Positions 33,391 through 44,711 of a DNA stretch of 64,000 nt are shown here, piece by piece. Every line of letters starts with the position of its first letter. Within the stretch, counting starts at the first letter, position 1. The stretch is from the NCBI GenBank assembly GCA_037501455.1, contig CM074858.1, positions 92,912,501 to 92,976,500 of the forward strand. Reading direction: 5' to 3'. The position numbers were made by a program, and so were the translations under genes. Source of the stretch: Lantana camara (Eukaryota > Streptophyta > Magnoliopsida > Lamiales > Verbenaceae). Under the pieces are notes generated by a model. That model was not told where the DNA came from. It searched no databases and was given only the letters and a program-made list of their open reading frames with translations.

Positions 33391-34945
33391 TGTAATACTC
33401 CACTCATCCGACCGTACATGTATGATGTCATGAGCGAGTTTAATTACATAATTATGTAATTTAATTGTATCTTTATTAATTTAATTGCTTTAATTGTTTG
33501 TAATTGTGTGACTAATTCTCGAATTATATGAATATTCATGATTTTCAATGAATTAAACATGACCAATTTGAAATGACATGTTTTCCTTGTTTATGTGTCC
33601 TTAATTGCAGCTTGTTTGAGGTATTGAGATTTAATTGAAAATGAACTTTGGATTAATTTGACATTTTTTAAAAGTTTAGGAGTCTAAATTTAATTAGGTC
33701 ATTTTTAGCCACTTACTAAAATGAATTTTTCGATTTCGACTTTGCATTTGGACTCGGGACATCAAACCGAATCCAATGACTGTGACCTTGTATGTTTCTA
33801 AGCCCGTTCGTTTTATTCGTACTTTAACACCAGTTAGCGTGGATTGGTTATTACACAAAATAGATAAGAAAATATCTTATTTTTTCTCCTAGTCCTTGAC
33901 CGATCACCATGCCTCCCATTCCTATTCTCACTTTTTCTTCATCTTCTTCAACCGGTCTCTCTCTCTCTCTCTCTCCAGCAAAGGCAAGCTTCAAGGTTTC
34001 CCCAGTTCAAACTCAAATATTCATCTTTCTACGTCCTTTAATCCTTCAAGATATGAAATATGTTCTTCTACTTCTTCTCCTCTTTATTTTGAGATTCTTT
34101 TCTTGGGATTTAAATGTGTATATGAGCTGCCGTGTCTGAGGTTCTTGAAAATTAGTATTTAGGTTATAATAAATGATATTAGATATCTCTTATGTTTTCA
34201 ATATGAAACTTATTGCATTAATTTTTGGTTTGAGGAGTTGGGTAGTTGGAGTTATTAAGACCTCCGTTCATGGAGGTTAAATCTTTGGTAGTTTTAGAGT
34301 GTTAAACATGTTTTGTTGACCCTAATATGGCATATGAGTGTTATATGATCATTCGCAAGCTTTTAGATATGTTGTTGTTGTCTTTGGAGGGGTGACATAG
34401 CCACTCCGTGGTCATTTTCTTTGAACTCCCTATTTTCTGACGCATCTTGAACGTCCCACGGCTCAAAAAACTTTTGAACTATTTTGTCTCATGGCTGTGG
34501 GGCATAGGGGGCAGACATTCTATTTTGGTCCCCATGGCAAGGGAACTTCTGAACTAATTTGTTCCCAGACCTTGGGACTTTGCGGGAAGACTTTCTATCA
34601 ACGTCCCACAGCCTTGCGGGGAGACTTTCTATCAACGACCCACGGCTGTGGACGTCGCTTTTATTTTTCTTTTCAGGTCGGGGTCTTACTTTCCTTCATT
34701 CCTTGTTTGAACTTTAACCTCGTTTTTTTGCTTTTCTTTTCATATGTTCCTAGTGTGTCATACTATGTTTGTATGTATTTGAATGATCTTGTATGCTACC
34801 GTATGATTCCAATTTCATATTAAAGGTGCTCGAATGTTCTTTTATGGCATAATCACACATCATAATATCGTAAATTACGATCATTGCATGCATACTATTC
34901 ATAAGTATCATCGTGCACCTTTTCATTCATATTAGAGTCTAAGTC
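33391..34945 (+). mobile_element. LTR-like element L3, 3'-truncated
   Basis: It starts TGTAATACTCC, and the next words (CCGACCGTACATGTATGATG) match the start of L4 (TCGACCGTACAGGTATGACG). Homology with L4 can be followed to about 34945 (GAGTCTAAGTC, matching 51074-51084). The 3' terminus is missing. It contains the motif array at 34451-34657. No coding capacity. Confidence 0.65.
34451..34657. repeat. Dyad motif array of L3 (TCCCA..TGGGA type)
   Basis: Six related motifs lie at 34451, 34486, 34528, 34561, 34601 and 34635. The clearest is GTTCCCAGACCTTGGGAC at 34561-34578. Others read GTCCCACGGCT and GACCCACGGCTGTGG. The array follows CCCTATTTTCTGACG, which resembles the GCCCTGTTTT anchor of the other copies. 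It lies 1.06-1.27 kb from the 5' terminus. Confidence 0.75.
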
Positions 34946-35764
34946 ATATGTTGTGTGTTCGGTTTGTAAGAGACGTTCCAAAATTCCATCTATCTTTTTA
35001 TATGTTATTTTTATATTCGTCTCTATCTATTAAATTATTTTTTCTTTTTACACTTTTTAATATATAATTTTATATATTTTCTCTTTAACTTTAGTTGTAC
35101 AATTAGTGATATCATTTTTATCTATCAATAAATAATAAAAAAATCTAATATTAAAAATATATATTTATATGGAACGTCATAAATATTTGTTCTTATATTA
35201 TTAATTTTATTTTTAAATATACAAATATCTTATAATATAACTTATAATTAATATATTAATTTTAGAAAGAATTCTATTATAATATTTTATATGTTTTCTA
35301 TAAATAAAAAGAGTTTTAGTTCTAATTTATTACCAAATTTTATTTTTATTTAAATAAGTATTTTTTAAAATTTTTAAATATAATAATAATATTTAATATG
35401 AATTCATTGAATTATTCTTAAGTTTAATATTGTTAAAAGTATTATAGCGAGAAAATATAATTTACATGTATATTTGTATATTTTTGGAAATTAATAATAC
35501 GACAGTGATTTTGAATAAGACATTGTAATTGCGTGCCTTCAAGAATTGATTAAATTTCAGTTTCTCAAAATTTGCTTTTTCTAATCAGTTTAACTTTCGG
35601 AAAATTTGTTCTTTTCTATTCGGCTTAGATTTGGTCATAGTAATTGTCAGATGATTAAATGTTAATTTCTTGGAACATACTAAAAAGAGAAAATGTCCCA
35701 TAACTTTTAGCTCGTCCCACTTCATGATAAAAATGGGGAATTTATTATTTTAGTAGAGATAGTT
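34946..35764. other. AT-rich spacer
   Basis: Very AT-rich non-coding DNA between truncated L3 and Tat-B. No gene or repeat was recognised. TAGTT at 35760-35764 is the Tat-B target duplication. Confidence 0.6.
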
Positions 35765-36592
35765 TGATGGTTCTGAATATGGGGTACATAGTCCAATCGC
35801 TTTAGAATTTGTTTAGGTGAGAAAACCAGTTGATGTTCGCCGGGAAAGACGGGGGTTCTACCTGCTAGGACAAACACAAAGACAAAGTCAGAAGGCCAAG
35901 CTGGGGGAACTGGGGGTGATTCCCAGTTTGGCTCTCCGACGCTCAAGTCAGATGAAGATCTGAAAGAGAGAACAAGCTAAGTATGGAGTTGCAGTAATGG
36001 AGATTGCTTACAGTGGAGAAGATGAACTCGCGTATTTATAGTTGAAGGTCAGGGACCCTTTGGTCATTTGCACCGTGTCGTCCTGGCCGAATGTTGTCCT
36101 AACACGTGGCGTTGCGAGAGAGAAACCTAGGAGGAATCTTCTGCAAAAGCTGGTGGAAGTTAGTGTTGGCAACAGTGGCAGGTGCGTGGGCATGTACGGG
36201 GTGTCAGAGAGCCGTTTTAGGGGTTGGTAACGAGGGCTGGAGAGCACGCTCGTGTCAACTAAGAGCCTTGAGACCAAGGAATCCGCTAGGGGATGAAGGC
36301 CAAGGCTCATACAGTAAGGGGGAGTAAAGAACTCCCCTGAGGAAGTGTAGCGCTCGAAGATAGCTTCTTTGATACATTGGGGCTTGGCCCGGTCTTGCGG
36401 AGTGCGCTCGTTAGAGAACGATAATGTTGATGGCCCACGCGTGCAGCAGGGATGGCACGTGTCCCTGTGGGACTTTGATGCTCGATGGGTTTGTATGCTC
36501 GCGAATAATTACCTTAATCCCAAGGGGATAGGTGTCGTTATCTTGAGTTGCCACATGTCCAAACGTGGGACGAGCGTATTTTGACCCCATCA
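35765..36592 (-). repeat. 3' LTR of Tat-B
   Basis: 828 bp; ends TGATGG...CCCATCA. A TATA box on the minus strand at 36033-36040 matches the Tat-A LTR. The polypurine tract lies just outside at 36593-36605. Confidence 0.93.
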
Positions 36593-36605
36593 TTTTGCCC
36601 CCCAA
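36593..36605 (-). other. Polypurine tract of Tat-B
   Basis: The minus strand reads TTGGGGGGCAAAA immediately before the 3' LTR, identical to Tat-A. Confidence 0.85.
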
Positions 36606-36930
36606 TTCTGTAGTCCTTAGTGATAAGGACTGTAGAATTCTACCAATACAATCCATCGAGCGTTGCGCTCGTACGAGGCATGGCGTGTTGGTCAATCATC
36701 CTTCTGATTGCGCCATAAATGCGGTCTCTTCAACTGACTGCTTGTAACGTCCATACATTAAATGCAGTCCTTTCTTCTGACCGCTTGGAGCGTCTAAGTA
36801 TTAAATGCTGATGCGCGTGGGGCGCGTGAGACTTGGGAAGTACGTGACGGTTCAATAAAGGGAACGGTTTCCTAGGCGGGAAATGATTGTAATTTTAAAT
36901 TTTTTGCCAGAAACGTACCAACTTCCATCC

Positions 36931-36940
36931 CTATAAATAA
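36931..36940 (+). promoter_or_regulatory. TATA box of the Tat-B antisense gene
   Basis: CTATAAATAA lies 293 bp before the ATG at 37224. Sequence and spacing match Tat-A. Confidence 0.75.
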
Positions 36941-37223
36941 GGGATTCTGTATCCATTCCACCTTTTACGCAAACATATCTTCAGAGCATATATTCGCAAA
37001 AAACTCTTTGCAAAAAAGTTTCAGAGCATTCATAACTTTTCTTCAAGCTTTTCCAGAAAACTCAAGGTAATCCTCGATGAAATCTTCTAACTTTGCTAAC
37101 CTTAGAATCAGATTTAGGATTTAGTAATTCCTCAAGCTTTATCTCTTCCAGAAATCCCGACCTTCTCCGAATATATACCACTTCCCAAAAATCCTCGTAT
37201 CCCTTCCAAATTCCACCTTAACC

Positions 37224-40197
37224 ATGGCCACAGATCATGTAGAAGAATTCGCCCCTGAAGTTGAAGACATGGCTACCCAGAGTTCATCTCCTCCGGGTTC
37301 CCCTAGGGATGAGGAGTTGGACGCGGCCGTTATGGCCATAGATGAAAGGAACCTAGATGGGGTTGAGCATCTCTTTGAAGAAATGAATCTGGTGATGGAA
37401 GCGGAGAGGCAGGAGGTGACCCTCCCGATAACAGAGAGCGCAACTCACCCTCATCGCCACACCATGACCGTGGCCGTCGCAGCCCCGGCTCCGGAATCCG
37501 AGGGAGGAACGGGGCCCTCAGATAAAGCCCAGATCAAGGGCAAAGGAAAGAATTCCCAAAGGCCCAAGAAAACTAAGAAAACCAAAGGGCCAAACGAGGG
37601 TGAAGGCTTGGGTATGCAGGCGACCGAGCGTACCCCGGACGAGACTCCCAGCACCATTACTTTGGGAGAAGTGAAGACCATGCTGGCACCAATATACTGG
37701 GACGAGCGCTTCACCTGGCGGATCCCTGCTGCTCACGAGCGTGCCAACCGTCCGCCACCCGGTGAGATTGCCACCCGGTGAGATGGCGGTTTATAAAGAT
37801 GCAGCCAGCTCTGGGGGCTTGAGGTTCCCAATTCCTGTCCCAGTGGCCAACATTCTGAATGATTTGAACCTCTACCCTTCGTAAATCGTGCCCAACGGCC
37901 TCGCTTTGATAACATGCTTCGTCATTCTTATGAAATGTTCCGGGTACGAGCCCTTCATGCGGAATTTCAACGCCCTTCTCCAAGTAGTTAGCTCACCATG
38001 CTCGTCACCTGAGGCGGGTTATTTCTACTACGTTCAAGCGAAGGCCCACTTGAAATTGATTAATTCCCCCTCAACCACTTATGGCCCAGATTGGAAGGAG
38101 AAGTATATTTTTGTCAAAGCCCCAGAAGATGATGATTTCGGGGTGGCCCGAGAATGGATATCTCATGGGAAGGGATCCCTTGTAAAGAGCCGCTTAGAAC
38201 CTTCCTTCCCTAAGGACTGGGCCAAGGACTTGGCTGGGGCGTTGAGGGACGAGGGCCAACTAATTCGAGCTAAGGACTGGATAGACGATGCGGAACTCAT
38301 GTTCCTCTGCGGGCTTACTGACGACCCTCATTATCTCAACAACCCTCCCGCTCGAGATTTGGAGAGAGACGGTTAGACTTTAGAGCACTAACTTGTAGAT
38401 AGGATGCTAACTATACTTTGCATTTGTAACTTGTATTTTGTGAAATTTGTTTAAGGGTTTCTGACCCTCGTTTTCGCCTTCTTTGTAGGAGCGGACATTT
38501 TAAGGATGGCTGGAGGCATAAGAAGCGCTGCAAGGTTCGCCAACGCTAACAGGCGTCAAGCCCAACAGGGAGATCAACAGAATCCCCGAGGCCGTGGAGC
38601 AGGCCGGGGTGATGGTCGTGGCGGCCACCAAGGCGCCAGCTCAAGCGCCGCATCTGGCGCTCAAGTGCCGCAGGGACGAGGGGAGAACCAAGCGACAAAT
38701 ATGGAAAGCCGAATAGTGGTACGGCCACCAACCGCAACGGATGCGAGGGTGGTCAACCCTAACGCCATCAATCAAACGAGGCCCCTTGCAAGCGTGGTGT
38801 TAAGCGGGGCTCAAGGGAGCGCTAGCCAAACTTCCCGCAAGAGGAAGAGAATGCCTAATGCCTTCGCCATATCCGGCAAAGGCAAACAAGTTGTTGAAGG
38901 CCCCAAAGGCGGCGACAGAGACACTTCCTCATCGGAGGAGGAACATTTGTGGGATTTTGATCGTCGGGGGGATAGGAGTTACAAGGGCTCTGCGGATGGA
39001 GGTGCCGTATTACTGAGGCACGGAACGGTCACCCAAACCATCAGCCAAAATCTGTATGAAAGGGCCCAATTCTCAGTGGATCATAAGCATTTGTACTCCG
39101 AGTCGGTTGAAAAGGTGACCGGCGATATGGTGCACGCCATAATTTTCGTAAGTCTCCTTTCCTCTGTAGTTTCATTATCTTTTGAAGGTGTTGTTCTTCA
39201 ATATATTTGTAAACACTTTTGCCCTTTCGAGCCCGTGCAGCAAGTGCTTCCGAGGGCGAGAAATATCTAAATGCGCGCCACGGTTTACGCTGACCGGAAG
39301 GCAAAGTACAAGAAGATGGCGCACTCGAACGATCCTGCCCAGCTTCAGGAGGAATTGGACACAGAGAAGGCCATGTACATTTCTCTTAAGGAAGAGTATA
39401 ACAAGATGGAGGCCGAGATGAAGAGGTTGCAAGATGACTTCACGAACACTGAGAACGCTCGAAGAAGTTGGCGCAACCAATTTAACCAGCTTGATGAGAA
39501 TCATAAGAAGCTCACAACCGACCGTCACGCATGGAAGACGAGGGCTGCCCAAGTGGAGCAGAAATTCGCGGATACCATGAATCAACTTCCCCACCGTATT
39601 GAGCAGTCGGTCAAAGAGGCGCTCGTCAAGTTTTGCCACTCAAAGGCTTTTAACTTTGAGGCTTCTTTGCATTGCCTAGACGAGGCTCAAAAGGCCTTTA
39701 ACTTGGCAATTGAGCAAGGAATTCACAAAGGCTTGACTGATCCGTCCATCCGTGAGGCGCAGGGCATGGGGCTCATGTTCAACGAGCGCTGCTTGGAGGA
39801 TGACGATGACCGTGAGGATCCTGAGTCCAGTATTTTCGAGCCGGAATACAATTTCCTGGTCACCCTCATCCAAGATGAATACATGGCGGCTCATCCTCCG
39901 GTAGAGCCCTCTTAAGCAGAACGGACTGAGATGAATAAAAATGCTAGTGCCGTTTCCGAAAACCCTCCGTCAATCGAGCCTCCAGCGCCTGTTGCAGAGA
40001 ATGCCCCCATTCCAGCGGTCGAGGCCAATGAGCCCAATGCTCCGCAAGCGCCAGGAAACAACGAGCCTGCGCCCCCAGCTGCCTAGAACCAAGATGAAAA
40101 TGCCCCCCCAGCACAAGAGCCGGAGGGCCCAGTTCATGGTCCCGTGGCTCAAAATATCCTTGTGGTTCTGGATGAAGATGTTGCTCCGGCCGCTTGA
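37224..40197 (+). pseudogene. Antisense three-exon gene of Tat-B, broken
   Basis: This is homologous to the Tat-A antisense gene. Exons are 37224-38371 (MATDHVEEFAPEVED), 38489-39147 (contains MAGGIRSAARFANANRRQ) and 39241-40197. Introns have GT...AG borders (GGTTAGAC...TTTGTAG; GTAAGT...CGTGCAG). The exon 1-exon 2 joint is in frame, giving GADILRMAGG around the junction. Exon 3 encodes the coiled coil (KAKYKKMAHSNDPAQLQEEL) and a Pro/Ala/Asn tail ending VLDEDVAPAA, as in Tat-A. Lesions are a 16-bp duplication near 37765-37795 that shifts the frame, and stops at about 37882, 39268, 39913 and 40084. Each of these stops replaces a glutamine codon of Tat-A or its frame context. The ORFs 37224-37781, 37888-38376, 38506-39270 and 39271-39915 are pieces of this gene. 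Confidence 0.75.
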
Positions 40198-40467
40198 TGC
40201 TCTTCCTCATCTGCTTATGTTGAAATTTCTCTTCCGTTTAGCTTAATCTTTTCTGTGTAAGAATGTTAAGGGCTCACGGGTCCTTGTTTTGTAACGTTGG
40301 TTAAACCCTCAATCAATGAAACTCTTATCTTTTTTTTGTAATTTTCTTGATTGTAAAATTTTACCTTGTGCTTGTTGTAACAAAATCTTGTGATACTAAG
40401 ATTGTGTAACAGGCTTAGTAAAAATTGCATTGTTTAGCCAAGTCTTAAAACTTAAAAAATTTTACTA

Positions 40468-40890
40468 AGTCTTGAGAAATCATGGGGGTCTTACTGTGAG
40501 GCTGCCCTCATTCAAGACTTGTGTAAATTTCGTTTCTAAAATTTAGAGAATTTTATTAAGTCTTGAGTGACTACGAGGGTCTTACTGAGAGACTGCCCTC
40601 ATTCAAGACTTGTGAAAATTCTTCTTAACTTGGAAAATTTTACTAAGTCTTGAGTAAGTACGAGGGTCTTACTGAGAGACTGCCCTCGTTCAAGACTTGT
40701 GAAAATTCTTCTTAACTTGGAAAATTTTACTAAGTCTTGAGTAAGCATGAGGGTCTTACTGAGAGATTGCCCTCGTTCAAGACTTGTGAAAATTCTTCTT
40801 AACTTGGAAAATTTTACTAAGTCTTGAGTAAGTACGAGGGTCTTACTGAGAGATTTCCCTCGTTCAAGATTTGTGAAAATTTTGCTTCTT
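40468..40890. repeat. Five tandem 87-90 bp hairpin units in Tat-B
   Basis: Units start with AAGTCTTGAG at 40468, 40558, 40645, 40732 and 40819. Within each, AAGTCTTGA pairs with TCAAGACTT and ACGAGGG pairs with CCCTCGT, leaving a loop of about 16 bases (TCTTACTGAGAGACTG). The ORF on the minus strand here (40898-40599) is just the translated repeat. They lie between the converging ends of the antisense gene and pol. Confidence 0.9.
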
Positions 40891-41392
40891 TTTGGCACTT
40901 CTGAGGTCTCATATGGAGGCTGGATTTGGCCAGAACGCTTCTCCCTTTGCGAAGTGCAATTGTGCAGCGAGTCCCGTTTTCGTGCGCGAGGTACCCATAG
41001 TATAGGCTACCCAGGCCTACTAGGATTCTATTGCGTATAGACTTTGGGGTGTATCCTTAGAGGTGCTGGGCAAGCACGCTCGTGGTGTTATGCCCATCCT
41101 TGAATTACGAGGAAATTCGTGCCCCTTGGGTTTAAGATCCCAAGGGAGAATTCTCAGTAGCCTGTATACTTAGACAAAATAAATGAGGGGAACAATTTTC
41201 ATTATAAATTTCCTTGAGAAATAACATGGGTTTCATGCTTTACAAAATAAACTCAAACATAGAATCTCCTGAGGTTGCATGCGTTCCAAGGTCGTGGGAG
41301 ACGCTCGCCTTGCAGTGATTTGAGCGTGTAGGTGTTGTTTGCTCGTATTTGTATAACTTTGAAGGGACCCTCCCAGTTGGGGTCCAATTTCC

Positions 41393-41911
41393 CTACATGC
41401 CTGATACTTCTACCTTCTTTAAGACCAAGTCTCCCAGCTGGAAAGTTCTTTCTCTTACACGCTTGTTATATTTTTGTGCTACAGCTGCCTTGTATCTGTG
41501 CATTTTTGCCCACGCATTGTCTCTTTTTTCCTCCAGTAAGTCCAACTCTAAGCCTTTGTTAACTTCATTAGTTTGAGGCTCGAAGTAAGCTACACGAGCG
41601 GATTCATGTACAATTTCTGCTGGTATCATTGCTTCTGACCCATATACGAGCGAGAAAGGTGTCTCGCCAGTGGCCGCTCGTGGAGTAGTGCGATAAGCCC
41701 AGAGTGCCCCTTGCAATTCTTCTGCCCATTCACTCTTTTTGCTTTCTAGCATTGTTTTCAGATGCTGCAGAATGACCCTGTTGGTGACTTCCGCCTGTCC
41801 ATTGGCTTGGGGATAGCCCACGGAGGTGAAACGTTGTTCAATCCCTAACTCTGAACACCATTCTCGTGTGTCCGCTGCTATGAACTGGGATCCATTGTCT
41901 GAAATGAGCAC
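41393..41911 (-). pseudogene. Tat-B integrase 3' half
   Basis: 172 codons begin at LISDNGSQF, continue through GHPQANGQAEVTN-like GYPQANGQAEVTN, ALWAYRTTPR and SEAMIPAE, and end in QLGDLVLKKVE. The zinc-binding part and first catalytic aspartate are deleted. The last integrase residues (NNTYALE..) continue to ~41270 in other frames. Confidence 0.87.
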
Positions 41912-43847
41912 CCTTGGTATGCCATATCTCGTCTAAATTGGGGAAATCAACGGATTTCTTGGGGGACCCAATTTGAAATGCTTTCTCAGTTTTAGGTTTT
42001 CTAAGGGAGAGCATGTAGCATTCCCAAGCTTCTCGCAAGTTGCACAAAACTTCTCCAACGCCCTCGGGGGTGGGGAACTTGATTTTCTGGTGGTAAGTGG
42101 AGATAATAGCTTTGAAATCCACGAGAGCCGGTCTCCCGATTATGATGTTATAGGGAATATCAATTTCCACCACTGCGTATGTGACCATGAGCGTTTTCCG
42201 CTGTGGGGCTCGGCCGAATGAAGTGGCTAAAAGAATTTGCCCTCGTGGGACAACCTCAGAGCCCCCAAAGCCAATGAGAGCTGTTTTGAGTGGTTCGAGC
42301 GGGGTGTTGGCAACATTCATCTTTTGAAACGTGGTGTAGGGCAAAACGTTAACAGAGCTTCCACTATCCACTAACACCCTCTTTACAATGTGATTGTGGA
42401 CATCTAAGCTAACCACCATGGGGCAGTCAGAGGTTTCGCTGACCCCATGGGGTGTTACAATATGTTCCAAATCACTATCGGTAAATCCTATCACATCATT
42501 TTCTTTCGAGCACTGACTTTTTGCCTCTTGAATGGCATAAACCGATTTGGGCGCCGAGGGCCGCTGATCGTAACCTTGGATATATTGGCATCGGGAAATG
42601 TTGGAATCCCCCCCTGAGGAACCTCCTGCTATCATGTTGATGACCGCAAAAGGAGTATTCTCTTGCTCGGGGGCCTTTCCTTTGCCTCGATGGCTACTCT
42701 CTGTGAGGCCTCGCCTCCATGGGCTCCTTGAACGCGACGGGCTCCTCCTCCTCTCACTTGAACGATCATGACAACGCTCGTCATATCGCTCCAATATTTT
42801 CACAAATTCTTTCAGGTGGCCCCCAGCGACGAGCCTTTGAATTTCAACCTCCAGTTGGCTGCATTCATCTGTATCATGCCCCCTTTGCTTGTGGAAAGCA
42901 CAGTACTTATTTGAGCATCTCAAAGCCTCAGTTTCCCTCATCTTCATGGGCTTTTTGAAGAGCTTCTTGTCAGAGGGGTTATAAACTTCTGAATTTGGCC
43001 TTGTAAGGGGGACGCGCTCGAAACGACGAGGGGCGGGAGGAGATTTCTTACGTTCTTTCCTGCTAACGTCTTCTCGTCCCCGTTCTTGGTGACGCTCATG
43101 TCTTACTGGACTGGGGTGTCGGGGCCCGTTAGTCTTGTACATATCTTCGAGCGCGAAGAACTGCTCGGCGACTTCCCTCAAGGCCATGAGGGTTCCTGGC
43201 CTTCTCTCCACGATGGCGTCGGCAAACTTCTTGCTCACGTATTGCTTGTGATCCACAGCCTTAAAGAGCACTAGGATCAAGAAATCCATGGAAGGCCTCT
43301 CCACTTGTAAGATTTCCTTGTTGAAACGAGCGAAGAATGAGAGAAGAGATTCATTCTTGCCTTGCACTATATTGTAGAGGGCAGTGGGCGCTGTGACGGG
43401 GGCCTTCAAAGAGTTGAAGTGGTTTAAGAAAGCGTTGGCCAACTCTTCATATGAACGTATCGAGCGTGGCGGAAGCCGCTTATACCATTCCTGAGCCATT
43501 CCTACTAGGGAAGTGACAAAGACTTTGGCCCAATAGTGGCTTGAATGCTCGTACAAGTGAGTCAAATGTAAGAAATGATCCAGGTGTTCCGCTGGATCTG
43601 TTATCCCATCATAACGGTTGACGGAAGTGGGGATTTTGGCCATTCCTGCCTGGGTCATTAAAACTTCTTCCACGAGGGGGGAGCCCCTCGCCAGGGGATG
43701 ATATTCGTAAGCGCAGAAGTTTTCTTCCTGCTCCTTGCGGTGGGGGACCCGTGGCTGGCGGTCTTTGTAACGAGCGTCTCTGGCATCGGCACGTTCATCC
43801 CTGCTGAGGGAGATCTGAGACCGCGCTCGAGAGAGCTGTCCAACCAT
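41838..43847 (-). CDS. Tat-B gag (major part) and protease, fused to integrase remnant
   Basis: 669 codons begin in the middle of gag (the true start is at 44623, in another frame). It contains NRYDGITDPAEHLDHFLHL and an intact CCHC-like finger, YCAFHKQRGHDTDEC. It continues through the SR-rich tract, the protease active site VLVDSGSSVNVLPY and IIIGRPALVDFKAIIST. After DFPNLDE it passes the deletion joint at about 41936 and reads integrase sequence in a wrong frame for ~30 codons. The continuity of gag and protease here is the best evidence in the window that Tat gag-pol is one polyprotein. Confidence 0.88.
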   Translation of the reverse strand: MVGQLSRARSQISLSRDERADARDARYKDRQPRVPHRKEQEENFCAYEYHPLARGSPLVEEVLMTQAGMAKIPTSVNRYDGITDPAEHLDHFLHLTHLYEHSSHYWAKVFVTSLVGMAQEWYKRLPPRSIRSYEELANAFLNHFNSLKAPVTAPTALYNIVQGKNESLLSFFARFNKEILQVERPSMDFLILVLFKAVDHKQYVSKKFADAIVERRPGTLMALREVAEQFFALEDMYKTNGPRHPSPVRHERHQERGREDVSRKERKKSPPAPRRFERVPLTRPNSEVYNPSDKKLFKKPMKMRETEALRCSNKYCAFHKQRGHDTDECSQLEVEIQRLVAGGHLKEFVKILERYDERCHDRSSERRRSPSRSRSPWRRGLTESSHRGKGKAPEQENTPFAVINMIAGGSSGGDSNISRCQYIQGYDQRPSAPKSVYAIQEAKSQCSKENDVIGFTDSDLEHIVTPHGVSETSDCPMVVSLDVHNHIVKRVLVDSGSSVNVLPYTTFQKMNVANTPLEPLKTALIGFGGSEVVPRGQILLATSFGRAPQRKTLMVTYAVVEIDIPYNIIIGRPALVDFKAIISTYHQKIKFPTPEGVGEVLCNLREAWECYMLSLRKPKTEKAFQIGSPKKSVDFPNLDEIWHTKGAHFRQWIPVHSSGHTRMVFRVRD

Positions 43848-44623
43848 ATCCTTTTACCCCTGCAGTTGGTCTTGCACAGCCGCGAGGAGGTTAGGGTTTC
43901 TATCTCCTTCTTTGTCCCCCTGCAGGCTCTTTTGGAGGCATGAGAGTCTCCCTCATCTTCGTTGACTCTTTCCGTGGGCTCTCTGCCCCTGTCCGCATGG
44001 GGACGCTCGTTTCCGCCCTGGTTGGGCGTCTCTTTAGCGGGCGGGGGTAGTGGTTGAGCCCTCAGGGCGGCCTGAGCCTCCCTAAGCGGATATGTCTGCA
44101 ATCCACCCAAAGGAGGAGCAGCTTGAGTGGCCTGCCCAGAGGGAAAATACATGGAATGAAATTTCTCCCATGCACCCTGGGCCGCCTGAACCTCACACTG
44201 GGCGTAAAGAGCCCTTAGTTGTTGAGGGGTCAAAGGGGGTAACTCCACCCCTTCAATCTCCCTGGGGATCACTACCGGGAGCTGGATCTGGCCGGCATGG
44301 TAGGGTTGAATCTGCGGCATCACGACAGTGGGGGTAAGCGTGTATCCTGGCGGCGGCATCATGTAGTGTTACCCTCCCGGATTTGCATGAGTATGAATCC
44401 ACTGGTTTTGGGGAGGCTGTGGAAGAGTGGGGAGGGAGGCACCTCCAACGGTGCTAGAAACGGGTGGTGCTGGTGGCGCTGGTGACGGAATCATAGGATC
44501 TGTAGGTGGAGGCATTTCTCCGACCGGTGGTGCTCCATCAATGATGCTGGACGGGATGGTGGTATTGGTATCATGGGGAAGATCCTTCCCTCCTCCCGCA
44601 GCTCCTGACCTTGTAGTTACCAT
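43848..44623 (-). pseudogene. Tat-B gag N-terminal part
   Basis: The start ATG at 44623 gives MVTTRSGAAGGG. A proline-rich stretch follows, then a TAA after NPGG at ~44369, where Tat-A has GGQSHMMPPPGY. The frame 44362-43658 continues (MMPPPGYTLTPTVVMPQ, LRALYAQCEVQAAQGAWEKF). A frameshift near 43850 leads into the long gag frame. Confidence 0.87.
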
Positions 44624-44689
44624 GGTTGAGAAGGTACTGGGTGTTTGTTGTTCAACTAGCAGAAAGAGAGAAATGAGCTGAGAGTTGGT

Positions 44690-44707
44690 TTCCCACAGAC
44701 GGCGCAA
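44690..44707 (-). other. Primer-binding site of Tat-B
   Basis: The minus strand reads TTGCGCCGTCTGTGGGAA, one base different from Tat-A, four bases inside the 5' LTR. Confidence 0.8.
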
Positions 44708-44711
44708 AAAA

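Noticed and set aside
40599..40898. Repeat protein ORF on the minus strand
   Set aside because: Its 29-residue repeat is just the translation of the 87-bp hairpin units, a non-coding repeat.
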